This document shows positions 1 through 6,502 of a stretch of 64,000 nt of DNA, piece by piece. A program made the translations under genes and the position numbers. The stretch's first letter is position 1. Every line of letters starts with the position of its first letter. Under the pieces are notes generated by a model, which did no database searches, was not told the DNA's origin, and worked only from the letters and a program-made list of their open reading frames with translations. This DNA is from Pseudomonas sp. A34-9 (GTDB taxonomy: Bacteria; Pseudomonadota; Gammaproteobacteria; Pseudomonadales; Pseudomonadaceae). The DNA is taken from NCBI RefSeq assembly GCF_029543085.1, contig NZ_CP119967.1:894501-958500 (forward strand). Direction: 5' to 3'.

Positions 1-2
1 TT

Positions 3-104
3 GATCGAGCCGGCGGGTTAGGTACTCGGATACGCAATCGATTCGGCGCCATGGGTGGCGTCGAACTTGATCTGCCATCACGTTCGGAAAACTTTAGCGG
101 CTGA
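3..104 (+). CDS. Possible 3' end of a gene cut by the window edge, unidentified
   Basis: One frame is open from the window edge for 33 codons and ends in TGA just before a strong hairpin at 119-163. The peptide contains GLGTRIRNRFGAMGG followed by VELDLP. I do not recognise the family, and such a short piece could be open by chance. The terminator-like hairpin just after the stop is the only contextual support. Confidence 0.25.
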   Translation, partial: DRAGGLGTRIRNRFGAMGGVELDLPSRSENFSG

Positions 105-118
105 TAAACACCGCTCAC

Positions 119-163
119 AAAAAGCCCGCCGCCACACTAAAACCAGTGTGGCGGTGGGCTGTT
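119..163. terminator. Strong hairpin, probable intrinsic terminator
   Basis: Arms 123-138 and 145-160 form a 16-bp stem with one G-U pair and a six-base loop. An A5 run on the left becomes a U-run for minus-strand transcripts, while the right side is only partly T-rich. It could end a plus-strand gene entering from the left, or back up the terminator at 174-201. Confidence 0.6.
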
Positions 164-173
164 TACAGGGTGC

Positions 174-201
174 AAAAAAATTGCGAGTGCACCGCACTCG
201 C
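174..201 (-). terminator. Intrinsic terminator of the DUF6124 gene
   Basis: On the minus strand, GCGAGTGC and GCACTCGC (arms 194-201 and 183-190) pair around a three-base loop and are followed by AA and a T7 run (174-180). It lies 12 bases past the stop codon of the DUF6124 gene. Confidence 0.8.
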
Positions 202-212
202 CACCTCCCGCA

Positions 213-596
213 TCAATCAGTCGGTACGACCTTGTCCAGCGCACGGTTAACGGCCATTTCGGCGATCATCACGATCTGGGCAATGCCTTGCAGGGTCTTG
301 CGGTGGCTGCCCTCGACGAGTGCTACATGATTGTTGAGCATGACGGTGGCGGAGCTGAGGGATTCGCTGGCGTCCACCAGCAGGGATTCGGTGTCGGCTT
401 CGGGATGAGCCTGATAGAGAGTGTTGGGTTTGTAGGGCGCGGCCATGATGTGGGCGCTAAGTGGGCCCAGGTGATAATCGAGGGCGCGTTCGGCGGCTTC
501 GTTGAAGCGTTTCGAGCCGGGGCATTCGTAGGGGGATGCCGGATCCGGGATGATTGTGGGTTCGGTGAGCGGTGGGTTTGGCGTTACCTTGAACAT
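213..596 (-). CDS. DUF6124 family protein
   Basis: This 127-aa protein has the layout I associate with the Pseudomonas-restricted DUF6124 family: an N-terminal FKVTPNPP segment, an SPYECPGSKRFNEAAERALDYHL helix region, then a long helix with LLVDASESLSSATVMLNNHVALVEGSHRKTLQGIAQIVMIAEMAVNRALD. No signal peptide or membrane segment is visible. The ATG is preceded by AGAGG at a suitable distance, and a terminator follows at once, so it looks monocistronic. Function is unknown. A shorter relative with the same helix plan is at 12553-12927, fitting the habit of several paralogues per genome. Confidence 0.8.
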   Translation of the reverse strand: MFKVTPNPPLTEPTIIPDPASPYECPGSKRFNEAAERALDYHLGPLSAHIMAAPYKPNTLYQAHPEADTESLLVDASESLSSATVMLNNHVALVEGSHRKTLQGIAQIVMIAEMAVNRALDKVVPTD

Positions 597-1000
597 TGGT
601 GCTTACCTCTGATGAGGCCGCGTCCTTTTTACCGCTAAGCAAAAGGGAGGCAGCTGTGCGCAAGTTAGCGGTCCGGTAGCACCCACCCGGCGCATCCGAA
701 GATGCCATGCGCACAGCCACCATCAAGTGCAGGCGAGTGCCTGACTGGATCGTACTTGTACAACCGTGAAATGCTTGCCGAGCCGCTAAGCTCAATCACT
801 GGAAATCAGTGACGCAATCAAATTACGCAGCCAGCCCAAGGCGCACAAGCCGGCGGATTCTGGCGTAGCCGTAGGCAACGGCGCAAGGTTTTGTGGGCTT
901 CGGGACGTATCACGGCGTGTCCTTAAACACCCATGACCAACCGTGTGTAATAGCGATCCAGAACTCGTCATCCAATTCCTGAAGATGGTCATTTCAGGAC
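597..1000. other. Intergenic region with no convincing gene
   Basis: This is the upstream region of the DUF6124 gene. It contains an 8-bp inverted repeat, ACCGCTAA (631-638) and TTAGCGGT (665-672). A 66-codon minus-strand reading frame (792-992) encodes LAPLPTATPESAGL followed by CALGWLRNLIASLISSD. I have an impression that similar short frames recur in Pseudomonas genomes, which would suggest a repeated DNA or RNA element rather than a protein, but this cannot be tested here. Confidence 0.3.
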
Positions 1001-1036
1001 AAAAAAGAAGGGCAGCTTTTCAGCTGCCCTTCTTTG
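1001..1036. terminator. Bidirectional intrinsic terminator
   Basis: AAAGAAGGGCAGCT (1004-1017) pairs perfectly with AGCTGCCCTTCTTT (1022-1035) around TTTC, flanked by A and T tracts. On the minus strand it lies 25 bases after the stop of the MCP-tail relic at 1061-1084, where the terminator of the original MCP gene would be expected. Confidence 0.85.
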
Positions 1037-1060
1037 TACATCGGCTTTCGTGTGCAGGGT

Positions 1061-1084
1061 TTACACGCGGAAATGGCTCACCAT
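1061..1084 (-). repeat. Left copy of a 24-bp MCP-tail sequence, putative attachment site
   Basis: Read on the minus strand it encodes MVSHFRV-stop. It matches the 3' end of the intact MCP gene at 6479-6502 in 20 of 24 bases, and all four differences are synonymous. The preceding AGGG on the plus strand also matches. Both copies have the same orientation, so they are imperfect direct repeats bracketing the accessory region. I infer that this is the original or duplicated 3' end of the MCP gene left by integration. Confidence 0.55.
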
Positions 1085-1162
1085 TATCTCCGATGCCCCA
1101 TCGTCTCGGGGTTCAAAGGTTTCCCGGAGCGATTTCCTTTATGTTCCGAATCTGTATTCATT

Positions 1163-1190
1163 GGGTGTGGACACTTTGTGGACGCTAGTT
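1163..1190 (+). pseudogene. Fossil of an integrase C-terminal tail
   Basis: GTGTGGACACTTTGTGGACG matches the last part of the truncated integrase (around 6365-6384, GTGTGGACAGCTTGTGGACG) in 18 of 20 bases. In the matching frame both read CG-H/Q-F/L-VD and run to a stop shortly afterwards. Nothing recognisable of the integrase remains upstream. It indicates that a related recombinase gene once ended here. Confidence 0.4.
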
Positions 1191-1205
1191 CTCCTTGGGG
1201 TCATT

Positions 1206-1253
1206 GAGCTTCCCAAGCTGAAAGCGAGGGTTCGATTCGCTTCACTCGCTCCA
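1206..1253 (+). pseudogene. tRNA-Gly(CCC) 3'-half relic
   Basis: The segment contains an anticodon arm with loop TTCCCAA (anticodon CCC), a TTCGATT T-loop, a 3' acceptor half CACTCGC, discriminator T and CCA. The matching 5' acceptor half (expected GCGAGTG) and a proper D-arm are absent upstream, and the T-stem has a G-G mismatch (G52/G62 by tRNA numbering). It is therefore not a functional tRNA. 3'-end copies of tRNA genes are typical leftovers of integrase attachment sites. Confidence 0.6.
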
Positions 1254-1606
1254 CAATCTTCAAGGCCTACAGCGGTATCGAGGTAGCGTCAGACAAGACT
1301 GGTGACAGTTACTCAATTTGCGCGGAAGCGCCGGTCAGTATCCCCTCCCCAGCAACACCCCTGTTTTTGGTTGACCCACGGGGAAAAGCAAATTTTGGTA
1401 ATGTCCTTTCTTGTCACTCTAAAAAGCCAGCAAAATCAAGTGCTTACAGGTACTCTTTAACAGTAATAATTGAGTAATAGATAAGTTAGAAAATTACTCA
1501 TTCGTCTAAACACTTCTAAATTTTCGAGGGCGCCCAGCGTGTGAAAGCTTGATCGTTAGCCTTTTGCACCGATGACCTATCCTACGAAGATCGCAGAATG
1601 TAAATT
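1254..1606. other. AT-rich gap upstream of the HEPN gene, no gene seen
   Basis: The base composition shifts towards A and T compared with the core genome. Stops occur in all frames and no tRNA or hairpin terminator is evident. It probably carries the promoter of the HEPN gene, but I cannot pick a convincing -35/-10 pair. Confidence 0.4.
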
Positions 1607-3072
1607 ATGCTGTTATTCGGCATGGATAACGGTAGGTACAAAAAGATTATGGAAATTTGGAACAGCGACTCACTGGAGGGTTTCTCCAGCAAATTCGGTA
1701 TCATTTTGGGTGAAGGCGAAGACCTTCCAAAACAAATAAATGAACTCGAAATAATAAGGGGTGAAAACTTCAGCATCCAAATGGTTGCGCGATCGCACGC
1801 TAATGATCGTCCCGAAAGAAAGCAAATTCCTCTCGGCCTCGTTTATCGCTTAGACAATAGCGTCGCTATATCCGGCTATGTGGGGTCTGGAATAATACGA
1901 AGCTATTCTCAAACAAATGTTAGCATAAAGACTCTTAGCCCAAATCAAGATACAGCCACTGCAGCAACATATAGCATCGCAGAAATTGAGTATGCAAGCT
2001 CCGACTCTGAAGTAAACTATACAATTGATCAAGTTGCAAACCTACCGGAACACTATATTTGGTGTCATCGTTCTGAAAGTAAAAAACAGGCGAGCATGAA
2101 ATTACTTTCCCGGGACAGCCTGAGATAAACATAAAAACCTCCCTACCAAGCAACACCAGCTTAACCACAGCGTGCGCTAGATTTAATTTCGACGAACACG
2201 CCGTTATTATTTGTTCAGTTAAAGACTCATTCATTCCTCTTGCAAACCGACCTGGATACATTTATTACAGTGGTCATCCAGACAAAGCAACCAGAGAAAA
2301 AATTCGGGCAAGTCTATCTTTCGCATTCGGATTGCCCTTAGTTTATTTCGGTTCTAAATTCTTCACAGAACAAGGAGGGGTTATAGGTTTCGAGGCGGTG
2401 ACCCCTTCAACCATCAGCGGTAGAGCATGGGATATAGTGTCTCAGCCATTCTCGCCCATCACTTCCAATGGTACGAATTTATTAGATAGCTCACTCCTTC
2501 AAAAGATGGTCGCGGGATTTTACAAAAACTATGAGCTTCTTGATCTGCAGAAATTTATTTTTCGGCTATGGTATGCAGAAGTTTCGCCACCTTACATGAA
2601 GGCTGCTTATTACGGTGCAATGATAGAAACAATTCAAAAGCGAGAAATTGAAAGAAGCAATTCAAAGATTAGTCACACTATTGTCGAAAAAGCCCAGTAT
2701 AGGCGTTCAATGAAAGTACTGGCGAAGTACCTTCAGAAGCAAGGTATCCCTCCTGAAGCGAAGGATCTTTTTCTTAAAAAAATACAGAATGGAAATATGG
2801 CGCCGCAACGAACTTTGGCGGAGCGTTTCTATAGTTCGCTTGGGCTTACACTTGGGGTTCTTGAAAATGGTGCGTGGGATAAACGCAATAATGCTGCGCA
2901 CGGAAATGAAGAGTTATCTGTAATCGAAAGTATTCGTTCCACAAAAATACTTAGAATCATCCTCGGCAGGGTTATTATTAAGCTAACTGAGGGGAGCGAA
3001 AAATACATTGATTACTATACATTTGGTCATCCTGTGAGGGATCTGCGCGAACCAATCGTAGAAAGTGACTGA
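1607..3072 (+). pseudogene. HEPN-domain (ApeA-like) putative antiphage protein, split by a frameshift
   Basis: Two overlapping frames make one plausible 488-aa protein. The first runs from ATG 1607 and would stop at 2128. The second is open from 2083, with no start of its own, to the stop at 3072. Stepping back one base inside the A6 tract at 2081-2086 joins CHRSESKK to TGEHEITFPGQPEINIK. The C-terminal part carries KRNNAAHG, the R-x4-H catalytic motif of HEPN ribonucleases (Arg codon 2884-2886, His codon 2899-2901). The N-terminal half appears beta-rich and has no motif I can name. The overall plan (long N-terminal part, C-terminal HEPN) resembles the ApeA antiphage family, but this is a family-level guess. 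Base composition is AT-rich. The split may be a real mutation, phase variation in the A tract, programmed slippage or a sequencing error. Confidence 0.6.
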
Positions 3073-3514
3073 CAACAGAATGGGCGAAGAATTCGCGAGG
3101 TTCCATGGAAATGATAGGCAATCGGTGTGAACCCCAAACCCTTGTATAAAGAAGGGTTCCAACCTTTAGGCTGAATGAAGATTCTTTCAAATAGTAGGAT
3201 GCTACTTAGTAAATATTCAGTTTTTCGTGTTTTTTCAGTTCGCGTTAGCAAAGCTGGGCATGTAGCTCATATGGCTATTGGTTCCTGCTTTCTGCCGCTT
3301 TTGAAACTAAGTTGCAAAACCTTGCAAAAGGCTTCACAGATTGAAATTATCACCCCTGCACTGTCCCCTTGACGGGCCTGCTTGCCCAAACGGTTTGTAT
3401 CACTGATGCGATTGCAAAAAACGAGGAGGTGAAGCCGCCGGCGGGAGGGGGACAAGTGCTTTCCGCTTTCTGATCGGCTCACGAGCGTCGCGTTTTTTTT
3501 GGATTTTTTGGTGC
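3073..3514. other. Gap between the HEPN gene and the retron, no gene seen
   Basis: This non-coding stretch has a small hairpin (AACCCTT 3137-3143 with AAGGGTT 3152-3158) that may end the HEPN transcript. Further on there are two TTGCAAAA copies near 3311 and 3323 and a GC-rich patch near 3430. No reading frame looks like a protein. Confidence 0.4.
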
Positions 3515-3543
3515 TTGCGAAAGTGATGGCAATACGATAGCTT
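3515..3543 (+). promoter_or_regulatory. Predicted sigma-70 promoter of the retron RNA
   Basis: TTGCGA (3515-3520), a 17-base spacer and TAGCTT (3538-3543) place a start at about 3550-3552, exactly where the a1 arm of the retron RNA begins. The match to consensus is moderate; the position is what makes it credible. Confidence 0.5.
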
Positions 3544-3550
3544 TTGCGCT

Positions 3551-3676
3551 CGGCTTATGGGCAGATTTTTGGATCGCGGATCGCGATCAGTGGTAACAAT
3601 GTCCGAAAGACTGCTCCTATGAGGCTCCTCTCTGCTTCAGAGTCCCTCCAAGTTTGCGAAGGAGTGCCCATAAGCC
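3551..3676 (+). ncRNA. Retron msr-msd noncoding RNA, Ec67-like
   Basis: A perfect 12-bp inverted repeat, GGCTTATGGGCA (3552-3563) and TGCCCATAAGCC (3665-3676), closes a 125-nt RNA and corresponds to the a1/a2 arms. The base after a1 is G3564 in the context GGCAGATTT, the expected branching guanosine. The msr holds a 7-bp hairpin, GATCGCG-GAT-CGCGATC, followed by CAGTGG. The msd contains a long imperfect hairpin (GAGG, CTCT / AGAG, CCTC around 3620-3650) and ends TGCGAAGGAG next to a2. From memory, retron Ec67 RNA shares GGCAGATTT, CAGTGG, TTCAGAG and TGCGAAGGAGTGCC in the same order. By analogy the msDNA would start opposite about 3663 and run back to about 3600, giving roughly 60 nt. The reverse transcriptase gene starts 28 bases downstream. 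Confidence 0.85.
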
Positions 3677-3704
3677 ACCCTTTTTACTCAGCTTAGTGCC
3701 CAAT

Positions 3705-5534
3705 ATGAGAAAAATCGACGCTCTTCGAGCTGTACGGACAAAGCCTGAGCTTGCTCGGCTTTTAGGCGTAAGGGCATCTGAGCTCACATACGTCTTATAT
3801 GTGCTGAAACCAGCTACGCAATATGTCTCCTTCAAGATCCCTAAAAAAAGTGGTGGTGAGCGTACTATTCACTCACCATCGGATCGACTAAAGGTTATAC
3901 AGTCTTCCTTATCAGATCTCCTTCTGGATTGTATCGACGACATAAATAAATCAAAACCCGGAAAGCCACATCTGGATCGCTTTGTTAAAGGAAAAAAAGA
4001 AAAGCTGCTAGATAGTAAGAAACCAAAGCCTTTAGCATATTTATTCACGCCTACGCTTTCGCACGGATTTGTCCGGAATCGATCAATTATTACCAATGCA
4101 ATGATGCATCTGCATAGGAAGAACGTTCTTAATGTGGATCTGCAAAACTTTTTTGACAGTTTCAATTTTGGGCGGGTCAGAGGGTTTTTCATATCAAATA
4201 GACATTTTCAGCTAGATCCGAATGTTGCAACTGTAATTGCCCAGATTTCTTGTTATGATAATAAGCTCCCGCAGGGAAGTCCTAGCTCTCCTGTGATAAC
4301 CAATCTTATTACTCATGCTCTGGATATTAGTCTTGCAAAGTTGGCATTCGAGTATTCTTGTACGTACTCTAGATATGCCGATGACATTACATTTTCGACG
4401 CGGGAGAAAATTTTCCCCTCTCAGATTATGAGCGAGGAGAGCGGAAGTTATACCGCCGGAAGCCAATTGACGCACGAGATCGCCAAGGCGGGTTTTAGTC
4501 TGAATTCGAAAAAAACTCGTATTCAGTATAATTCTTCTCGTCAAGACGTAACTGGGCTTGTGGTCAATAAGAAGCCAAATGTCAAGTGTGAGTATTGGCG
4601 TACAGTAAGATCTCAATGCCATCTATTATTTAAAAGCGGTGGCTTTGTTGCTAAAGTTAACGATGAGATAGTTGCTGGTAATATTAATGAGCTGGAAGGT
4701 AGGTTGAATTTTATTGATCAGGTCGATTACTATAATCGTCTTCGTCAAAAGCCTGCGCTAAATCCGGAGTACGCGCTGTCAAAACATGGTATGAATACTC
4801 GCGAGTTGCTTAGCGGTAGAGAAGCTACGTTTAGCAGGTTTTTGTACTATCGTGCGTTTTATGGAAATGAAAAGCCGACTATTCTCTGCGAGGGTAAAAC
4901 AGATAATGTTTATCTGAAGTCGGCGATTAATGTGCTTGTGTCTAATTATCCAAAATTAGCTAAGCCGAAGACAGCTACTACCGCTTATCAGTTGCTGGTT
5001 TCTTTTTATAATTATACGGAACGTACCAGGTTTTTGCTTCAGCTGTATGGTGGAACTTCATATCTTAAGTCGTTCATTGAGAACTTTGATTCTCAATGTG
5101 GTTATTATAAAGCTCCTAAACCACAGCATCCAGTTGTTATTGTTTTGGATAATGATACCGGGTTTGGAGAAATTAATGGTTTGTTAGCCAGAAAGAAAGC
5201 GGAGGCATTCAGTGCTACATCCGGTAAGGATGAGTATCGGAAAGCTGATTTTATACACGTTATTAGAAATCTGTATGTTGTATTAACTCCTCGTGACGCA
5301 GTAGGCGCCGACACGGCGATCGAAAATCTTTTCACTCAGGCAACGCTAGATGAAGAGGTCGGTGGAAAGAAATTCAAACCAGCTAACAATATTGATACAG
5401 ACACTCAGTACGGTAAGGAAGTTTTTGCCAAAAAAGTAGTCTTGGCGAAAAAAGGCAGTATAGACTTTTCAGGTTTCAAAATTCTACTTGACCGAATTGT
5501 TCAGTGTTTAGATCACTACGACAAAATAAAATAG
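3705..5534 (+). CDS. Retron reverse transcriptase with fused C-terminal Toprim domain (Ec67 / type I-C style)
   Basis: This 609-aa protein uses the upstream RNA as primer and template to make branched msDNA. The RT domain covers about residues 35-330. It has the retron-specific NAMMH (NAxxH, 131-135), catalytic D145, LPQGSPSSP (188-196), the YADD active site (224-227) and the VTG motif (282-284) that recognises the cognate RNA. The C-terminal part (about 388-609) is a Toprim nuclease-like domain with ILCEGKTD (Glu396) and VLDND (Asp482, Asp484). In Ec67 the fused Toprim part is regarded as the toxic effector of an antiphage abortive-infection system. I prefer ATG 3705; an upstream TTG at 3654 would lie inside the msd and add residues lacking family resemblance. 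The Shine-Dalgarno is weak. The gene is AT-rich relative to its surroundings, a sign of transfer. Confidence 0.92.
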   Translation: MRKIDALRAVRTKPELARLLGVRASELTYVLYVLKPATQYVSFKIPKKSGGERTIHSPSDRLKVIQSSLSDLLLDCIDDINKSKPGKPHLDRFVKGKKEKLLDSKKPKPLAYLFTPTLSHGFVRNRSIITNAMMHLHRKNVLNVDLQNFFDSFNFGRVRGFFISNRHFQLDPNVATVIAQISCYDNKLPQGSPSSPVITNLITHALDISLAKLAFEYSCTYSRYADDITFSTREKIFPSQIMSEESGSYTAGSQLTHEIAKAGFSLNSKKTRIQYNSSRQDVTGLVVNKKPNVKCEYWRTVRSQCHLLFKSGGFVAKVNDEIVAGNINELEGRLNFIDQVDYYNRLRQKPALNPEYALSKHGMNTRELLSGREATFSRFLYYRAFYGNEKPTILCEGKTDNVYLKSAINVLVSNYPKLAKPKTATTAYQLLVSFYNYTERTRFLLQLYGGTSYLKSFIENFDSQCGYYKAPKPQHPVVIVLDNDTGFGEINGLLARKKAEAFSATSGKDEYRKADFIHVIRNLYVVLTPRDAVGADTAIENLFTQATLDEEVGGKKFKPANNIDTDTQYGKEVFAKKVVLAKKGSIDFSGFKILLDRIVQCLDHYDKIK

Positions 5535-5554
5535 CTAGAGCGATTTTTATAATT

Positions 5555-5941
5555 TCACTGTTTTTGTATTTTTATACACTTGTTTCTTGTTCTTCGTTGG
5601 ATCATCCGAATCCTTGACCCACTAAACCAGCTATTATCCGGCACGATCGCTCGGCCATTCGGCCATAACTGTTTGAACAACTTCCCACTGGTCACGGTTT
5701 CCACCCGCGCATTGATCGGGTCAGGCCGCTTGCCCTTTGCCCAGAACGGCGACCATCCCCAGCGCACCTTATCGATGCTAAGACCACCCTCGACGGGCCG
5801 GATGATTTCTACCCGAGTGATCGGCGCGTAGTTGTATCGATCAATGGCCCACAGGTCGTATCCGTTGATTACCAACTGCTGAGGGGCGAGTTCCTTTAGG
5901 TAGTGGTCCATTGACTCGTAGATCGAATAACGTCCGCACAT
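5555..5941 (-). pseudogene. Truncated SRAP (SOS response-associated peptidase, YedK-like) gene
   Basis: The ATG at 5941 begins MCGRYSIYES, which carries the Cys2 that in the SRAP family crosslinks to abasic sites in single-stranded DNA. The family landmarks RWGWSPFWAKGKRPDPINAR-ET and GRAIVPDNSWF follow. Right after WF the frame breaks: skipping one missing base near 5627 restores WVKDSDDPTKNKKQ, as expected for the family. Homology then stops at about 5580, close to the end of the retron gene at 5534. Normal members are about 210-230 aa, so only the first half survives with a 1-nt deletion, and it is very likely dead. The retron end may have been joined into this gene. Confidence 0.8.
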
Positions 5942-5959
5942 AGTGTCTGAATCGTTTGT

Positions 5960-6418
5960 TTGGCCACAGGAGCTCGTTGGACGGAGGCGGCTGGTCTCAG
6001 TCGTAATCAAGTACGCGATGGGCGAGTGTTTTTCGCACGTACCAAATTATCCAGAAATCGCACGGTGCCGATCTCTGCACTGCTTGAGAAGCGATTGATT
6101 CGAGCTCTGCCATTCACGGCAGACGGCAAGACATATAAGTCGTTTGGGTGTATCGCAGAGGAGCTGGATTTGAAGTTGCCGAAAGGTCAAATGACCCACG
6201 TACTACGACATACGTTTGCAAGTCATTACATGCTGAATGGCGGCGATATTCTGACTCTGCAACGGGGGCGGGGACATGCGACTTTGGAGATGACGATGCG
6301 CTATGCGCATTTCAGTCCTGGGCATCTTGCGCAGGTTGTCAATTTGAACCCAATTGCTGGCGAGTGTGGACAGCTTGTGGACGGATGGGATGAGGAAGGG
6401 AAGCGATTGAGTGCTTGA
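5960..6418 (+). pseudogene. Tyrosine recombinase / phage integrase, catalytic domain fragment
   Basis: The 152-residue frame holds nearly the whole catalytic domain of a tyrosine recombinase: Arg I in ATGAR (residue 6), a TKLSRNRTVP beta-hairpin lysine, H80-VL-R83 in THVLRHTFASH, GH106 and the nucleophile Tyr115 in MTMRYAHFSP. The N-terminal arm-binding and core-binding domains (about 180 residues) are missing. An in-frame TGA lies 12 bases before the TTG at 5960, and homology begins abruptly next to the SRAP fragment. The gene is therefore a 3' remnant, unlikely to act alone. Its stop is 60 bases from the putative right attachment site at 6479. Confidence 0.8.
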
Positions 6419-6424
6419 TGAATG

Positions 6425-6464
6425 AGCTACAAGCCTCTGCTTTTGAGGCTTGTAGCTGATTTTT
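6425..6464 (+). terminator. Intrinsic terminator after the integrase fragment
   Basis: AGCTACAAGCCTC (6425-6437) pairs perfectly with GAGGCTTGTAGCT (6445-6457) and is followed by GA and T5. It also sits where transcripts of the convergent MCP gene would end, although the U-run favours the plus strand. Confidence 0.85.
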
Positions 6465-6478
6465 GAAGTGTTTTAGGG

Positions 6479-6502
6479 TTAGACGCGGAAGTGACTAACC
6501 AT
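6479..6502 (-). repeat. Right copy of the 24-bp MCP-tail sequence, putative attachment site
   Basis: These are the last eight codons (MVSHFRV-stop) of the intact MCP gene, a direct repeat of 1061-1084 with four synonymous changes. If the island entered at the 3' end of the MCP gene, this copy restores the reading frame. Confidence 0.55.

Noticed and set aside
1206..1253. Functional tRNA-Gly gene
   Set aside because: The 5' acceptor strand and D-arm are missing and the T-stem has a mismatch.
2078..2087. Programmed -1 frameshift site in the HEPN gene
   Set aside because: The zero-frame reads AGT AAA AAA CAG, which is not a standard X XXY YYZ heptamer, and no clear stimulatory structure follows; slippage remains possible, so mutation or sequencing error is kept as the default.
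3552..3676. Ordinary rho-independent terminator or toxin-antitoxin RNA
   Set aside because: The arms are 101 bases apart with internal hairpins and no U-run after the second arm; a retron RT follows directly.
3654..3704. TTG start adding 17 residues to the retron RT
   Set aside because: It lies inside the msd and a2 arm, and the added residues do not resemble retron RT N-termini.
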